In this document: positions 26,855-34,311 of the stretch, piece by piece
How the letters are laid out: every line of letters starts with the position of its first letter
Position numbering within the stretch: the stretch's first letter is position 1
Assembly: GCF_001439605.1 (NCBI RefSeq)
Contig: NZ_LMBX01000014.1
Coordinates: 45,885-109,884 of the forward strand
Length of the DNA stretch: 64,000 nucleotides
Source of the DNA: Cytobacillus praedii
GTDB lineage: Bacteria; Bacillota; Bacilli; Bacillales; Cytobacillaceae
Direction of reading: 5' to 3'
Program-made: the position numbers and the translations under genes
Notes under the pieces: generated by a model
What the model was told of the DNA's origin: nothing
The model's database searches: none
Seen by the model: only the letters and a program-made list of their open reading frames with translations

Positions 26855-28027
26855 ATGTCTGTTGAAAATGAAAATATAACGAGATTACACATAGACAATA
26901 AAGAATACATATTAATTGGAACAGCACACGTTTCAAAGCACAGTGCAGAATTGGTTAAAGAAGTAATAGAAGCTGAACAGCCAGATGCTGTATGTATCGA
27001 GTTAGATGAACAAAGATATAAATCCATTACAGACGGGAATAAGTGGAAGGAAATGGATATCTTTCAGGTGATTAAAGAGAAAAAAGCCTCATTGCTATTA
27101 ATGAATCTCGCTATTTCTTCTTTCCAGAATCGGATGGCCAAGCAATTTGGCATAAATGCAGGACAGGAAATGATTCAAGGAATTGAATCAGCAAAGGAAA
27201 CAGGGGCTGAACTTGTCCTTGCCGACCGAAATATTCAAATTACCTTTTCACGTATATGGGGAGGAATAGGATTAAAAGGGAAAGCAATGCTGCTTACACA
27301 AGTAATCGCTAGTATATTCAGTAAAGAAAGTATTTCTGAAGAAGAACTGGAAAAGATTAAGGACCAAGATACGATTAATGCCATTTTAAATGAGTTCACT
27401 GAAACCTTTCCGAAATTAAAGACGCCATTAATTGATGAGCGCGACCAGTATTTAGCTGAGAAAATTAAAAACGCTCCTGGAGAAAAAGTTGTTGCTGTGT
27501 TAGGAGCAGCACACGTGCCAGGTATAACAAAGGAAATAAGGAAAGAACATAATTTAGCTCGCCTGAACGAAGTACCGCCAAAATCGAAGGCTCCCAAAAT
27601 TATCGGGTGGCTTATTCCAATTTTTATTATCGCTATTATTGCCTATACCTTTAATACGAACCCTTCTGCCGGTCTTCAGCAAACATTAAGCTGGGTCCTT
27701 TGGCACGGAGCGTTTGCTGCACTAGGAACAGCCATTGCATTCGGACACCCGCTAGCCATTTTGACAGCGTTTATCGCTGCGCCTATTACAGCATTAGATC
27801 CAATAACGGCTGCAGGCTGGTTTGCTGGAACGGTACAGGCCTATTTCCGTAGACCAAGCGTAAAAGACTTTGAGACTCTGTCTGAGGACGTTTTTAGTTT
27901 TAAAGGTTTTTGGCAAAATAAAGTAACAAGAGTACTTCTTGTAGTTGTTCTGGCAAATATCGGAAGCTCGCTTGGAACCTTTATTGGCGGAGCAGATGTC
28001 ATTCGTTTATTTATCAAGCATTTATAA
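26855..28027 (+). CDS. TraB/PrgY-family membrane protein
   Basis: The protein has 390 residues. The N-terminal TraB domain shows IGTAHVSKHSAELV (about 22-35), CIELDEQRY (about 47-55) and AVLGAAHVPGI (about 214-224), with conserved His and Glu that are proposed metal ligands in the Tiki/TraB superfamily. The last about 140 residues carry four membrane helices. Enterococcal TraB/PrgY reduces export of a sex pheromone; in Bacillus the role is not known. ATG follows AAGGAAGG, and a strong terminator lies behind. Confidence 0.88.
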   Translation: MSVENENITRLHIDNKEYILIGTAHVSKHSAELVKEVIEAEQPDAVCIELDEQRYKSITDGNKWKEMDIFQVIKEKKASLLLMNLAISSFQNRMAKQFGINAGQEMIQGIESAKETGAELVLADRNIQITFSRIWGGIGLKGKAMLLTQVIASIFSKESISEEELEKIKDQDTINAILNEFTETFPKLKTPLIDERDQYLAEKIKNAPGEKVVAVLGAAHVPGITKEIRKEHNLARLNEVPPKSKAPKIIGWLIPIFIIAIIAYTFNTNPSAGLQQTLSWVLWHGAFAALGTAIAFGHPLAILTAFIAAPITALDPITAAGWFAGTVQAYFRRPSVKDFETLSEDVFSFKGFWQNKVTRVLLVVVLANIGSSLGTFIGGADVIRLFIKHL

Positions 28028-28031
28028 TGAC

Positions 28032-28068
28032 AAAGGATGTTGTCTATGAACGTAGATAACATCCTTTT
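28032..28068 (+). terminator. Intrinsic terminator of the TraB-family gene
   Basis: AAAGGATGTT-G-TCTA pairs with TAGA-T-AACATCCTTT, a 15-position stem with a 6-nt loop and a short T-run. Confidence 0.85.
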
Positions 28069-28134
28069 ATAATAAAATGAGAAAGGTATGATCTGAAAAT
28101 CTAAGAAAATTTGCAAAAACAGTAAGTTTTCCTT

Positions 28135-29022
28135 TTATTTAGTAGTAGGTACAATCTTTTTTGTAGTGAGTACTGTCATAGCATCCTCTACATCAATTGC
28201 AAAGCGGATTGGATTGTCTATTTTCTCAAAATGAATATACATCAGTCTTGGGTTATCAAAAAGCCAATGATTATGAAAGGCCGTCACAATAATATTGTTT
28301 TCGCGAAGCCTGCTAATAAAGGGATTTATTTCTTCTTGCAAAATCACTGTTTCCCCACTGCATAGTGCTCTGCCGTCCGCTGTTAATGATTCAAAAGCAA
28401 ACATTTGTGGAATCAATAAAAATGATCTTCCACGCCTTCCAAGTACTCGAGGCATAATATTTGTACGTGATTTCATCACAATGCAAATGCCATCTTCAAA
28501 TGTATGCATGCTGCCACCTAATATTCTATTGAACTCTTCACATATCTCTCTTCCCCGTCTGTTTGCTACACTTTGAACTCTTTGAGAATTTCCAACATTG
28601 CGTGTGATTAAAACTTCCAGTGCTCTTCTTACTTTTCTTGCAAATGTCAAAGGATTATCATTAGATTCGAAATGCATGTACATTAGCCGAGGATTTTCAA
28701 AAAGCCAATGATTGTGAAGAGCCGTCACAATAATACCTTGTTCACGCAAAATTGTCATAAATGGGTTCACTTCTTCTTGAAGGAGGACAGTTTCACCAAG
28801 ACATAATGCCTTTCCATTCTGATCTAGGTTTTCAAATGAAAATGCCTGTGGAACAAACATAAAGGATTCTGCTCTCCGACCTAATACAACTGGGTGAATA
28901 TTTGTCCTAGATCTTGTCGCAGTACAAACATCATTAATAACAGAAGGTGTTGCCCCCAGAATTTCCGCAAACTCCTGGCAAAGGGGATCTGGGTTCATGT
29001 TGCTCATATTGTTCAATTTCAA
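28135..29022 (-). CDS. Tandem DUF1259 (LppY/LpqO-like) protein
   Basis: The protein has 295 residues made of two copies of the same domain (about 10-140 and 152-285). Each copy holds TxSRTNIxPxVLGRR, a CxGETVxLQEEVNPF/EINPF segment and the signature I-x-V-T-A-L/F-H-N-H-W-L-F followed by PRLMYxHFE. This is the DUF1259 family, of unknown function, whose HNH triplets look like a metal or catalytic site. There is no signal peptide, unlike many relatives. Start is TTG with AGGAGATGAT upstream. The duplication inside one chain is notable. Confidence 0.83.
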   Translation of the reverse strand: MKLNNMSNMNPDPLCQEFAEILGATPSVINDVCTATRSRTNIHPVVLGRRAESFMFVPQAFSFENLDQNGKALCLGETVLLQEEVNPFMTILREQGIIVTALHNHWLFENPRLMYMHFESNDNPLTFARKVRRALEVLITRNVGNSQRVQSVANRRGREICEEFNRILGGSMHTFEDGICIVMKSRTNIMPRVLGRRGRSFLLIPQMFAFESLTADGRALCSGETVILQEEINPFISRLRENNIIVTAFHNHWLFDNPRLMYIHFEKIDNPIRFAIDVEDAMTVLTTKKIVPTTK

Positions 29023-29141
29023 ATCATCTCCTGATTATTAAATTTCTGGACATTATGTTCAGTTGCGTAAATTAAGGAACTTGACTGATTGTTTGTGAGT
29101 GAAAGTCTGTATATTTTACCTATGCACTAGGTTAACATCAA

Positions 29142-29294
29142 ATGCAAAATTGGGTTATAGTTCGGCAGGGTTTTGATGCATATGAAAAAGGAATAAAGGG
29201 ACAATTAACAATTTCTAATGAAGAAGGATTAAAGATCACTCGTGATTGGGAAGATAAAAAAGGACTTGTAAACGATCTACAAGCAAGCAATTAG
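29142..29294 (+). other. 50-codon coding-like frame without a ribosome site
   Basis: An ATG frame encodes a 50-residue charged, protein-like sequence (VIVRQGFDAYEKGIKGQLT ... LKITRDWEDKKG). There is no Shine-Dalgarno site, and an in-frame TAA lies 6 nt upstream of it, so it may be the surviving end of an older gene. I do not recognise the family. The rest of the 29.02-29.40 kb gap shows nothing more. Confidence 0.35.
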
Positions 29295-29396
29295 TTTATT
29301 TTAGATAAATAAATAAAATCAAACGACTAGATAGGATTCCATCAACCTCATGTGTAATATATTAGTAATACAGATATTATGTCAGGAGAGATATTT

Positions 29397-29618
29397 ATGA
29401 CTGGAGCTATTGCTATTGTTATGGTTTTCTCTATACCAATCATCGCCATCGTAACCGATCATTTTCAAAAACAGTCAAAGATCAAGCACAAAATGATCCA
29501 GGACGAATTAGAATTGGAAAAGCTTAAACATCAAAACTACCTAATTGAAACGCAAAAAATGAGACTAGAGCTGGAACAAATGCAGCTCGAAGGACAAAAA
29601 GATAAAAAAGTATTGTGA
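29397..29618 (+). CDS. Small membrane protein with coiled-coil tail
   Basis: The protein has 73 residues. One membrane helix (about 3-21) is followed by a long charged helix with heptad-like Leu/Ile/Met spacing (ELELEKLKHQNYLIETQKMRLELEQ), very likely a coiled coil. The layout recalls PspB-type or YvlB-neighbour proteins, but no specific family can be claimed. The ATG at 29397 is used because AGGAGAG sits 7 nt upstream, overlapping an earlier ATG at 29379. A terminator-like hairpin follows. Confidence 0.7.
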   Translation: MTGAIAIVMVFSIPIIAIVTDHFQKQSKIKHKMIQDELELEKLKHQNYLIETQKMRLELEQMQLEGQKDKKVL

Positions 29619-29647
29619 AAATGCAGTAATTGGTGTTTTATTTGGCC

Positions 29648-29678
29648 GCAGGAATCATTGGGATTATATGATTCCTGC
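29648..29678 (+). terminator. Hairpin after the coiled-coil membrane protein gene
   Basis: GCAGGAATCAT and ATGATTCCTGC form a perfect 11-bp stem with a 9-nt loop. The T-run is weak, so termination is probable but not sure. Confidence 0.6.
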
Positions 29679-29740
29679 GCGTATTTAGCTTATAAAAAGG
29701 GGATTCTATTTTCTCTGATACTCGCCCGAATGTTAATTAA

Positions 29741-30170
29741 TCAAATAGGATTCATCACATTCTTCAATGCCCGTCCCCAGTGAATTAACGTGAAAAGCGG
29801 AATCATCCTACCTCAATGATGCCCGGATTCAGTGAAATAACGTGAAAAGGGAAATGATCCCACCTCAATGATGCCCACATTCAGTGAAATAACGTGAAAA
29901 GGGGAATCATCCCGCCTCAATGATGCCCGCGTACATCGAATTAATGCGAAAAGGGGAATCATCCCACCTCAATGATGCCAGCGTCCATTGAATTAATGTG
30001 AAAAGGGGAATCATCCCACCTCAATGATGCCAGCGTCCATTGAAATAACGTGAAAAGGGGAATGATCCCACCTTAATGATGCCCGCATTCTGTGAAATAA
30101 CGTGAAAAGGGGAATCATCCCGCCTCAATGATGCCCGACTCCAGCAAATTTACCTGTAAAGGGCTATCAT
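29741..30170. repeat. Second tandem array: eight 52-bp hairpin repeats
   Basis: The core CGTGAAAAGG (or TGCGAAAAGG) recurs at 29789, 29841, 29893, 29945, 29997, 30049, 30101 and, decayed, at 30153; every step is exactly 52 bp. A typical unit is AACGTGAAAAGGGG, AATCATCCCACCTCA, ATGATGCCCGC and ATTCAGTGAAAT. GGAATCAT and ATGATGCC can pair at 7 of 8 positions around a 9-nt loop. Some units read AATGATCC and pair less well. No open frame through it looks like a gene. Confidence 0.93.
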
Positions 30171-30419
30171 TCCTAATTCTTTAATACCTGAGCCTATCGG
30201 AAATCTGAACATCATTTGTTGTCCAAAGTTAAATCCAATGTTTTCTTAGGTTCTTAATTCTTTTTAAAAATTTCAATTTTTATACATACAAGCCGTACTA
30301 CATTCATCCAATATAAATGATCAATACAATAATGTAAAAATAATTACGCCAGAGAGTAAAAAAATATTGCGCTTTAATGAAAAATGAATTACTCTTAAAA
30401 GTAAGAGGAGGTGTAAATC

Positions 30420-31472
30420 TTGGAAGATCTGAGATTAAATGTTTCATTATTGCGTAGAAGAGTGCCTAATTTAACAACCGCAGCAAAATCTGTTGGATTA
30501 CGTCCTGCTACTGTTTCTAATCTTTGCACAGGGAAGATCCCTGTTGGCAGGTCAGAAGTTCGCACATTAGTTGCACTTGCTTCGCTAGCTGAGTGTAGTC
30601 TAGATGAGTTGATCATTAGAGGGGAGAAGGTTGAGATGATTGAAACGAAGATCAAAGCTTTAGATTTATTTGCACCACTTGCAAAAGGCGGCACAATAGG
30701 TCTTGTGGCTCGCCATGGTATGGGCCAGCTTGTCCTGCTGTCTGAGTTATTTTTTCGCTTAAAAAAGGATGGTTTTACAACCATTTTGCTTATGCCAGAA
30801 GGAAACTTTCCAGAATTAAGTGATGTCAAAGTAAATACTGACATCATTGCTGCAACGATCGATGAAGCATATGAAGAAATCGCTGTGAAAGGAAAGACAA
30901 CAGATATCGCATTCGCTGCAGATCGTAGAAATGTTTTAACTGGGGAAATTTACGACCTTCAAGAGCGATTACAGGGAATAGGGCTCAATACTGTCACCAC
31001 CTTTTTGGTCGATTTGACCGGAGAATCAGTTGATGAAGACCTGCCATACGGTCCGCTTGAAACATTATGGCAATTCGATGCAGATTTGTCGGCAAGACAT
31101 AAGTTTCCAGCAGTTAACCCAATTTATTCAACCTCCTCCGTTTTAGAAGGAGCCCATCTTGATCAAAATCACCTCGCCACACAACAGCGCGCACAAAAAC
31201 TCCTACGTCGGTACCGTGAGCTCCTGTCATTAGTAAATGTAAGAGGATTGGAGTATCTCCCAGCATCAGAAATTCAAACGTTCAAACGTGGTGAACGGCT
31301 GGAAGCCTATTTAACTCAGCCGTTCTATGTCGCAGAAGAATTCACAGGACAAAAAGGGGAATCTGTTGCCTTAATAGAAACAATAAACGATGTCCGTAAA
31401 ATCTTAGATGGAGTAACTGATTCTATCGAAACTGAAAGATTATCCTATATTGGTCAATATATTGCTGATTAA
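30420..31472 (+). CDS. HTH protein fused to a degenerate F1-ATPase beta-like domain
   Basis: The protein has 350 residues. Residues about 1-68 form an XRE-like helix-turn-helix (TTAAKSVGLRPATVSNLCTGK). From about 74 onward it follows the ATP synthase beta chain: IETKIKALDLFAPLAKGGTIGL (74-95), the P-loop position reads ARHGMGQL (97-104) where beta has GGAGVGKT, FPAVNPIYSTSSVLEG (229-244), AQKLLRRYREL (258-268), and GERLEAYLTQPFYVAEEFTGQKG (291-313). The P-loop Lys and Thr are lost and the segment between Walker B and FPAVNP is shortened, so it is probably a non-catalytic ligand-sensing domain. Start is TTG behind AGGAGG. It is monocistronic with its own terminator. The target is unknown. Confidence 0.85.
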   Translation: MEDLRLNVSLLRRRVPNLTTAAKSVGLRPATVSNLCTGKIPVGRSEVRTLVALASLAECSLDELIIRGEKVEMIETKIKALDLFAPLAKGGTIGLVARHGMGQLVLLSELFFRLKKDGFTTILLMPEGNFPELSDVKVNTDIIAATIDEAYEEIAVKGKTTDIAFAADRRNVLTGEIYDLQERLQGIGLNTVTTFLVDLTGESVDEDLPYGPLETLWQFDADLSARHKFPAVNPIYSTSSVLEGAHLDQNHLATQQRAQKLLRRYRELLSLVNVRGLEYLPASEIQTFKRGERLEAYLTQPFYVAEEFTGQKGESVALIETINDVRKILDGVTDSIETERLSYIGQYIAD

Positions 31473-31487
31473 TAAGAAAGCAAAGTA

Positions 31488-31516
31488 GAACTCGTTATTT
31501 GGGTTCAATTTTTTTT
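31488..31516 (+). terminator. Intrinsic terminator of the HTH/F1-beta-like gene
   Basis: GAACTC (31488-31493) pairs with GGGTTC (31501-31506), one G-U pair, followed by AATTTTTTTT. Confidence 0.65.
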
Positions 31517-31681
31517 GTTTTATTTGGTTATTTTGTTTATCATGAATAATTAAATATTACTAAAGTTAATAAGAGTATGGAGCTTGTGAAGAGCTAGGAT
31601 TTATCCTAACTTAAAGTCAGTATAAATATATTTATTTAAAAAATGTTCAAAACAGTTGTCTGATGTATTTTCTTTTTTCAT

Positions 31682-31729
31682 GCAACTCTAAAGTTGCTCT
31701 TGACAAGCAACCTTAGAGTTGCATATACT
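31682..31729 (+). promoter_or_regulatory. Promoter and inverted-repeat operator of the arsR-family gene
   Basis: TTGACA (31700-31705), an 18-nt spacer and TATACT (31724-31729) form a strong promoter. GCAACTCTAAAGTTGC (31682-31697) and GCAACCTTAGAGTTGC (31707-31722) are reverse complements of each other at 15 of 16 positions and flank the -35 box. The layout fits autorepression by the ArsR-type protein. Transcription should begin at or within a base or two of the ATG at 31736. Confidence 0.75.
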
Positions 31730-31735
31730 AAATAT

Positions 31736-32011
31736 ATGAATTGGGACAAAGACGTTATATTCAAAGCACTTGGAGACTCGACTCGAAGGCTGATATTAGA
31801 CGAACTTTCCAAACGAAACGAGCAGACGTTGTATGAACTTACAGTTCGACTCATAACGATCCACAATCTTTCCATTTCGCGACAGGCGATAGCTAAACAT
31901 CTTGCAGCATTAGAAGATGCAGGGCTCGTATCTTCAAAACGAAAGGGGAAATATCGAGTACTTATATTTAACAATGAACCACTTAAAAATTTACTAGAAG
32001 GATGGATATAG
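31736..32011 (+). CDS. ArsR-family transcriptional regulator, probably leaderless
   Basis: The protein has 91 residues with a winged helix-turn-helix: FKALGDSTRRLILDEL, then SISRQAIAKHLAALEDAGLVSSKRKGKYR with the recognition helix and wing. No metal-binding CxC motif is visible, so it is not an arsenic/zinc sensor of the classic type. It belongs to the group that sits next to SRPBCC or VOC genes. The start at ATG 31736 is preferred; a longer frame at 31694 would begin upstream of the promoter. A VOC gene follows about 100 bp later. Confidence 0.82.
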   Translation: MNWDKDVIFKALGDSTRRLILDELSKRNEQTLYELTVRLITIHNLSISRQAIAKHLAALEDAGLVSSKRKGKYRVLIFNNEPLKNLLEGWI

Positions 32012-32112
32012 ATTTTATTGGGAAGATTTTAGATGAATCTATGATAACTCAGCTATGAGCCATTTTTAGCAAAGCACCTTACGTAATGACTTTAATTGGA
32101 GGGAAAAACAGA

Positions 32113-32496
32113 ATGAAAATCATTGTAACCAGTATATTTGTAGATAACCAAGATAAGGCACTGCAATTTTATTCTGAAACACTGGGATTTGTAAAAAAAC
32201 ATGACGTTCCTACTGGTGAATTTAGGTGGATAACGCTTGTATCTCCTGAGGATGAAAAGGGTACCGAGCTTTTACTTGAACCAAATAACCATCCAGCAGC
32301 AAAAGAGTATCAACAGAAGTTATTTGCTGATGGCATACCAGTAACAATGTTTGGGGTTGCAGATATTCATGCAGAGTACAAAAAATTAATGGAAAAAGGT
32401 GTGAAGTTTACTATGGAACCCACAAAGATGGGTGATTTAACAATAGCAGTATTCGATGATACATGCGGCAACCTTATTCAGATTATGCAAGAATAA
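32113..32496 (+). CDS. VOC-superfamily (glyoxalase/bleomycin-resistance-like) protein
   Basis: The protein has 127 residues with two beta-alpha-beta-beta-beta modules. SIFVDNQDKALQFYSETLGFVKKHD opens the first, TELLLEPN carries a candidate metal Glu, and VFDDTCGNLIQIMQE ends the second, as in family members that bind a metal with His/Glu residues. The substrate is unknown. The ATG at 32113 has GGAGGG upstream. It is probably cotranscribed with, and controlled by, the ArsR-type regulator. Confidence 0.85.
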   Translation: MKIIVTSIFVDNQDKALQFYSETLGFVKKHDVPTGEFRWITLVSPEDEKGTELLLEPNNHPAAKEYQQKLFADGIPVTMFGVADIHAEYKKLMEKGVKFTMEPTKMGDLTIAVFDDTCGNLIQIMQE

Positions 32497-32590
32497 ACAA
32501 AATACAAAATAAATGAGATTACTTAACGATATTTTCGATAAATTATAAGTACTGTGTAATTCTATTATTTAAAATAAATTACTTTATTTT

Positions 32591-32631
32591 AACCCTGTCC
32601 TAATTTTTGGGACGGGGTTTTATTTTTTTTT
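32591..32631 (+). terminator. Intrinsic terminator of the arsR-VOC unit
   Basis: AACCCTGTCC (32591-32600) pairs with GGACGGGGTT (32609-32618), one G-U pair, with a long T-run to 32631. Confidence 0.9.
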
Positions 32632-32967
32632 AGAATAACACGAAAGCCATATTTTGAATGAAATACTAGAGGTGAAATATAATACATATTCTGGCTTTAT
32701 CCGCGGCATACAGAGTTGTAAGGGATTAAAATTTTGCAAAAATTTCAACGTTAAGGGCTTATTAAAATAGGAATTCCATTTATCTTTATAGGCTGTTGGA
32801 TCCTTTTAAGAGAAGCTTTTTGTTACAGATGCTCTACTCTGTTACCAAGAAGTAGACTCTTATATATTTAAAAAAATATTTTATTCAATTACAGAAATAT
32901 TAATTGAATAATGGAAATTTAATTGGTATAATATTCATAATATTATGGAAGGGAGTGAGATTACGCA

Positions 32968-33036
32968 ATGACAAATTTCATGAAGATAACCTTGGATTTT
33001 AAATATATTGCCCCTCACTCATACGGATTAAATTAG
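32968..33036 (+). CDS. 22-codon leader peptide of the rsgA paralogue
   Basis: ATG at 32968 follows GAAGGGAGTGAG with good spacing, and the frame ends at TAG 33034. The peptide begins MTNFMKITLDF and ends IAPHSYGLN. It lies about 85 nt before a strong terminator that precedes the GTPase gene. Its ATAACCTTGG (32986-32995) is partly complementary to the terminator's 5' strand (CCACAGGGTTAT). A stalled ribosome could therefore change folding, as in antibiotic-induced attenuation. Function is inferred from layout. Confidence 0.5.
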   Translation: MTNFMKITLDFKYIAPHSYGLN

Positions 33037-33120
33037 TTAGAAATTGGTTGATTTGACCTATGATTTGAGCTTGGGCATATAAAAGCACAGGCTTTTTTGT
33101 TATGGATTAAACAGTTTGAG

Positions 33121-33157
33121 CCACAGGGTTATTTCATATAACTCTGTGGTTTTTTTG
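33121..33157 (+). terminator. Terminator or attenuator upstream of the rsgA paralogue
   Basis: CCACAGGGTTAT (33121-33132) pairs with ATAACTCTGTGG (33138-33149) over 12 positions with one G-U, a 5-nt loop, then eight T residues. No gene other than the short leader ORF lies between the previous terminator (32.6 kb) and this one, so its role is probably to regulate the downstream gene. Confidence 0.85.
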
Positions 33158-33223
33158 TTTGATTTATATAACAAATATTTAATTCCAGTTGTTATTTTCA
33201 ACATTATAACTGGAGGTAATCAA

Positions 33224-34279
33224 ATGGATTTACAAACACTTGGTTGGAACGATTTTTTCAAAGAAACATTTTTTCTGTATCAAGAAAAGGGCCTTCACCC
33301 TGGAAGAGTTATTTCACGAAAAAATAATAATTATGTAATCATTTGCGAAGAGAAGCTAGCTCTAGCCAAGATAACTGGGAAATTCCGATATAATACCCAA
33401 ACTAACAAAGATTTCCCCACAGTTGGTGATTGGGTAGCTTTGGAAATGAAAAAACAAAGTAGTCATTTATTAATCCATGCAGTCTTGCCAAGAGAAAATG
33501 CGTTTGTCAGAAAGTCCCCTATATCTGGAGGAAGAAAACTAAAAGAAGGTGTGGTGATTGGTGGAAAAACAGAGGAGCAAATTATAGCCTCTAACATTAA
33601 TACTGCATTTATAGTAATTGGTTTAGATAATAATTTTGAAATTCGGAGAATTGAAAGATATTTAACTTTGGTTTATCACAGCAATATAAATCCAGTCATC
33701 ATCTTAAATAAACTAGACCTATGTTTTTCATTGGATGATTATATAAAACAAGTGAAAGACATTGCTGGTATGGTACCTGTCCATCCTATAAGTGCTGAAA
33801 AAGGAATGAACATGGATGTATTTTCAAATTATTTACTCCCCGGAAAGACTGTTGTGTTCTTAGGTTCATCGGGTGTTGGAAAATCAACGATAACTAATTA
33901 TTTGTTAGGGGATGAAAAACAAAAGAAGCAATCCATTAGTAAGTCAACTGGAAAAGGGAGACACACAACAACGAGTGTGGAACTTATTCTTCATCATTCA
34001 AACGGAATGATCATAGATACTCCAGGTGTAAGAGAACTGCAACTTTGGGGAGATGAAGAAATTCTTGATCAAAGCTTTGAGGATATTAAACAATTAATCT
34101 ATCATTGCAAGTTCAATAATTGTCACCATCAAAAAGAACCCGGCTGCGCAATTCAAAAAGCAATAGAGGATAATCTATTAAGCAGAAGTCGCTTTGAAAG
34201 CTATCAAAAACAGTTATTTGAATTACAAAGATTGCGTACAAAAAGAAGAGATTTTGAGAAAAAATTAAACAAAAAATAA
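33224..34279 (+). CDS. RsgA/YjeQ-family circularly permuted GTPase
   Basis: The protein has 351 residues. An OB-like N-terminal domain (about 25-115) is followed by a permuted GTPase with motif order G4 NKLD (162-165), G1 GSSGVGKST (214-222), G2 RHTTT and G3 DTPG (265-268). A zinc knuckle follows (CKFNNCHHQKEPGC). RsgA proteins act in late 30S ribosome assembly. The usual rsgA of Bacillus sits in the prpC-prkC cluster, so this stand-alone gene is probably a second copy. ATG at 33224 has TGGAGG upstream. The leader and terminator suggest it is induced under some translation stress. Confidence 0.88.
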   Translation: MDLQTLGWNDFFKETFFLYQEKGLHPGRVISRKNNNYVIICEEKLALAKITGKFRYNTQTNKDFPTVGDWVALEMKKQSSHLLIHAVLPRENAFVRKSPISGGRKLKEGVVIGGKTEEQIIASNINTAFIVIGLDNNFEIRRIERYLTLVYHSNINPVIILNKLDLCFSLDDYIKQVKDIAGMVPVHPISAEKGMNMDVFSNYLLPGKTVVFLGSSGVGKSTITNYLLGDEKQKKQSISKSTGKGRHTTTSVELILHHSNGMIIDTPGVRELQLWGDEEILDQSFEDIKQLIYHCKFNNCHHQKEPGCAIQKAIEDNLLSRSRFESYQKQLFELQRLRTKRRDFEKKLNKK

Positions 34280-34311
34280 TGCAAATTAGATAAATAAGGA
34301 GTTGTCTGTTT

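Noticed and set aside
27235..27597. 120-codon minus-strand frame inside the TraB-family gene
   Set aside because: Antisense shadow of a well-supported gene, with no ribosome site and no family features.
33116..33223. N-terminal extension of the rsgA paralogue
   Set aside because: It reads through the terminator hairpin; the ATG at 33224 has TGGAGG upstream.
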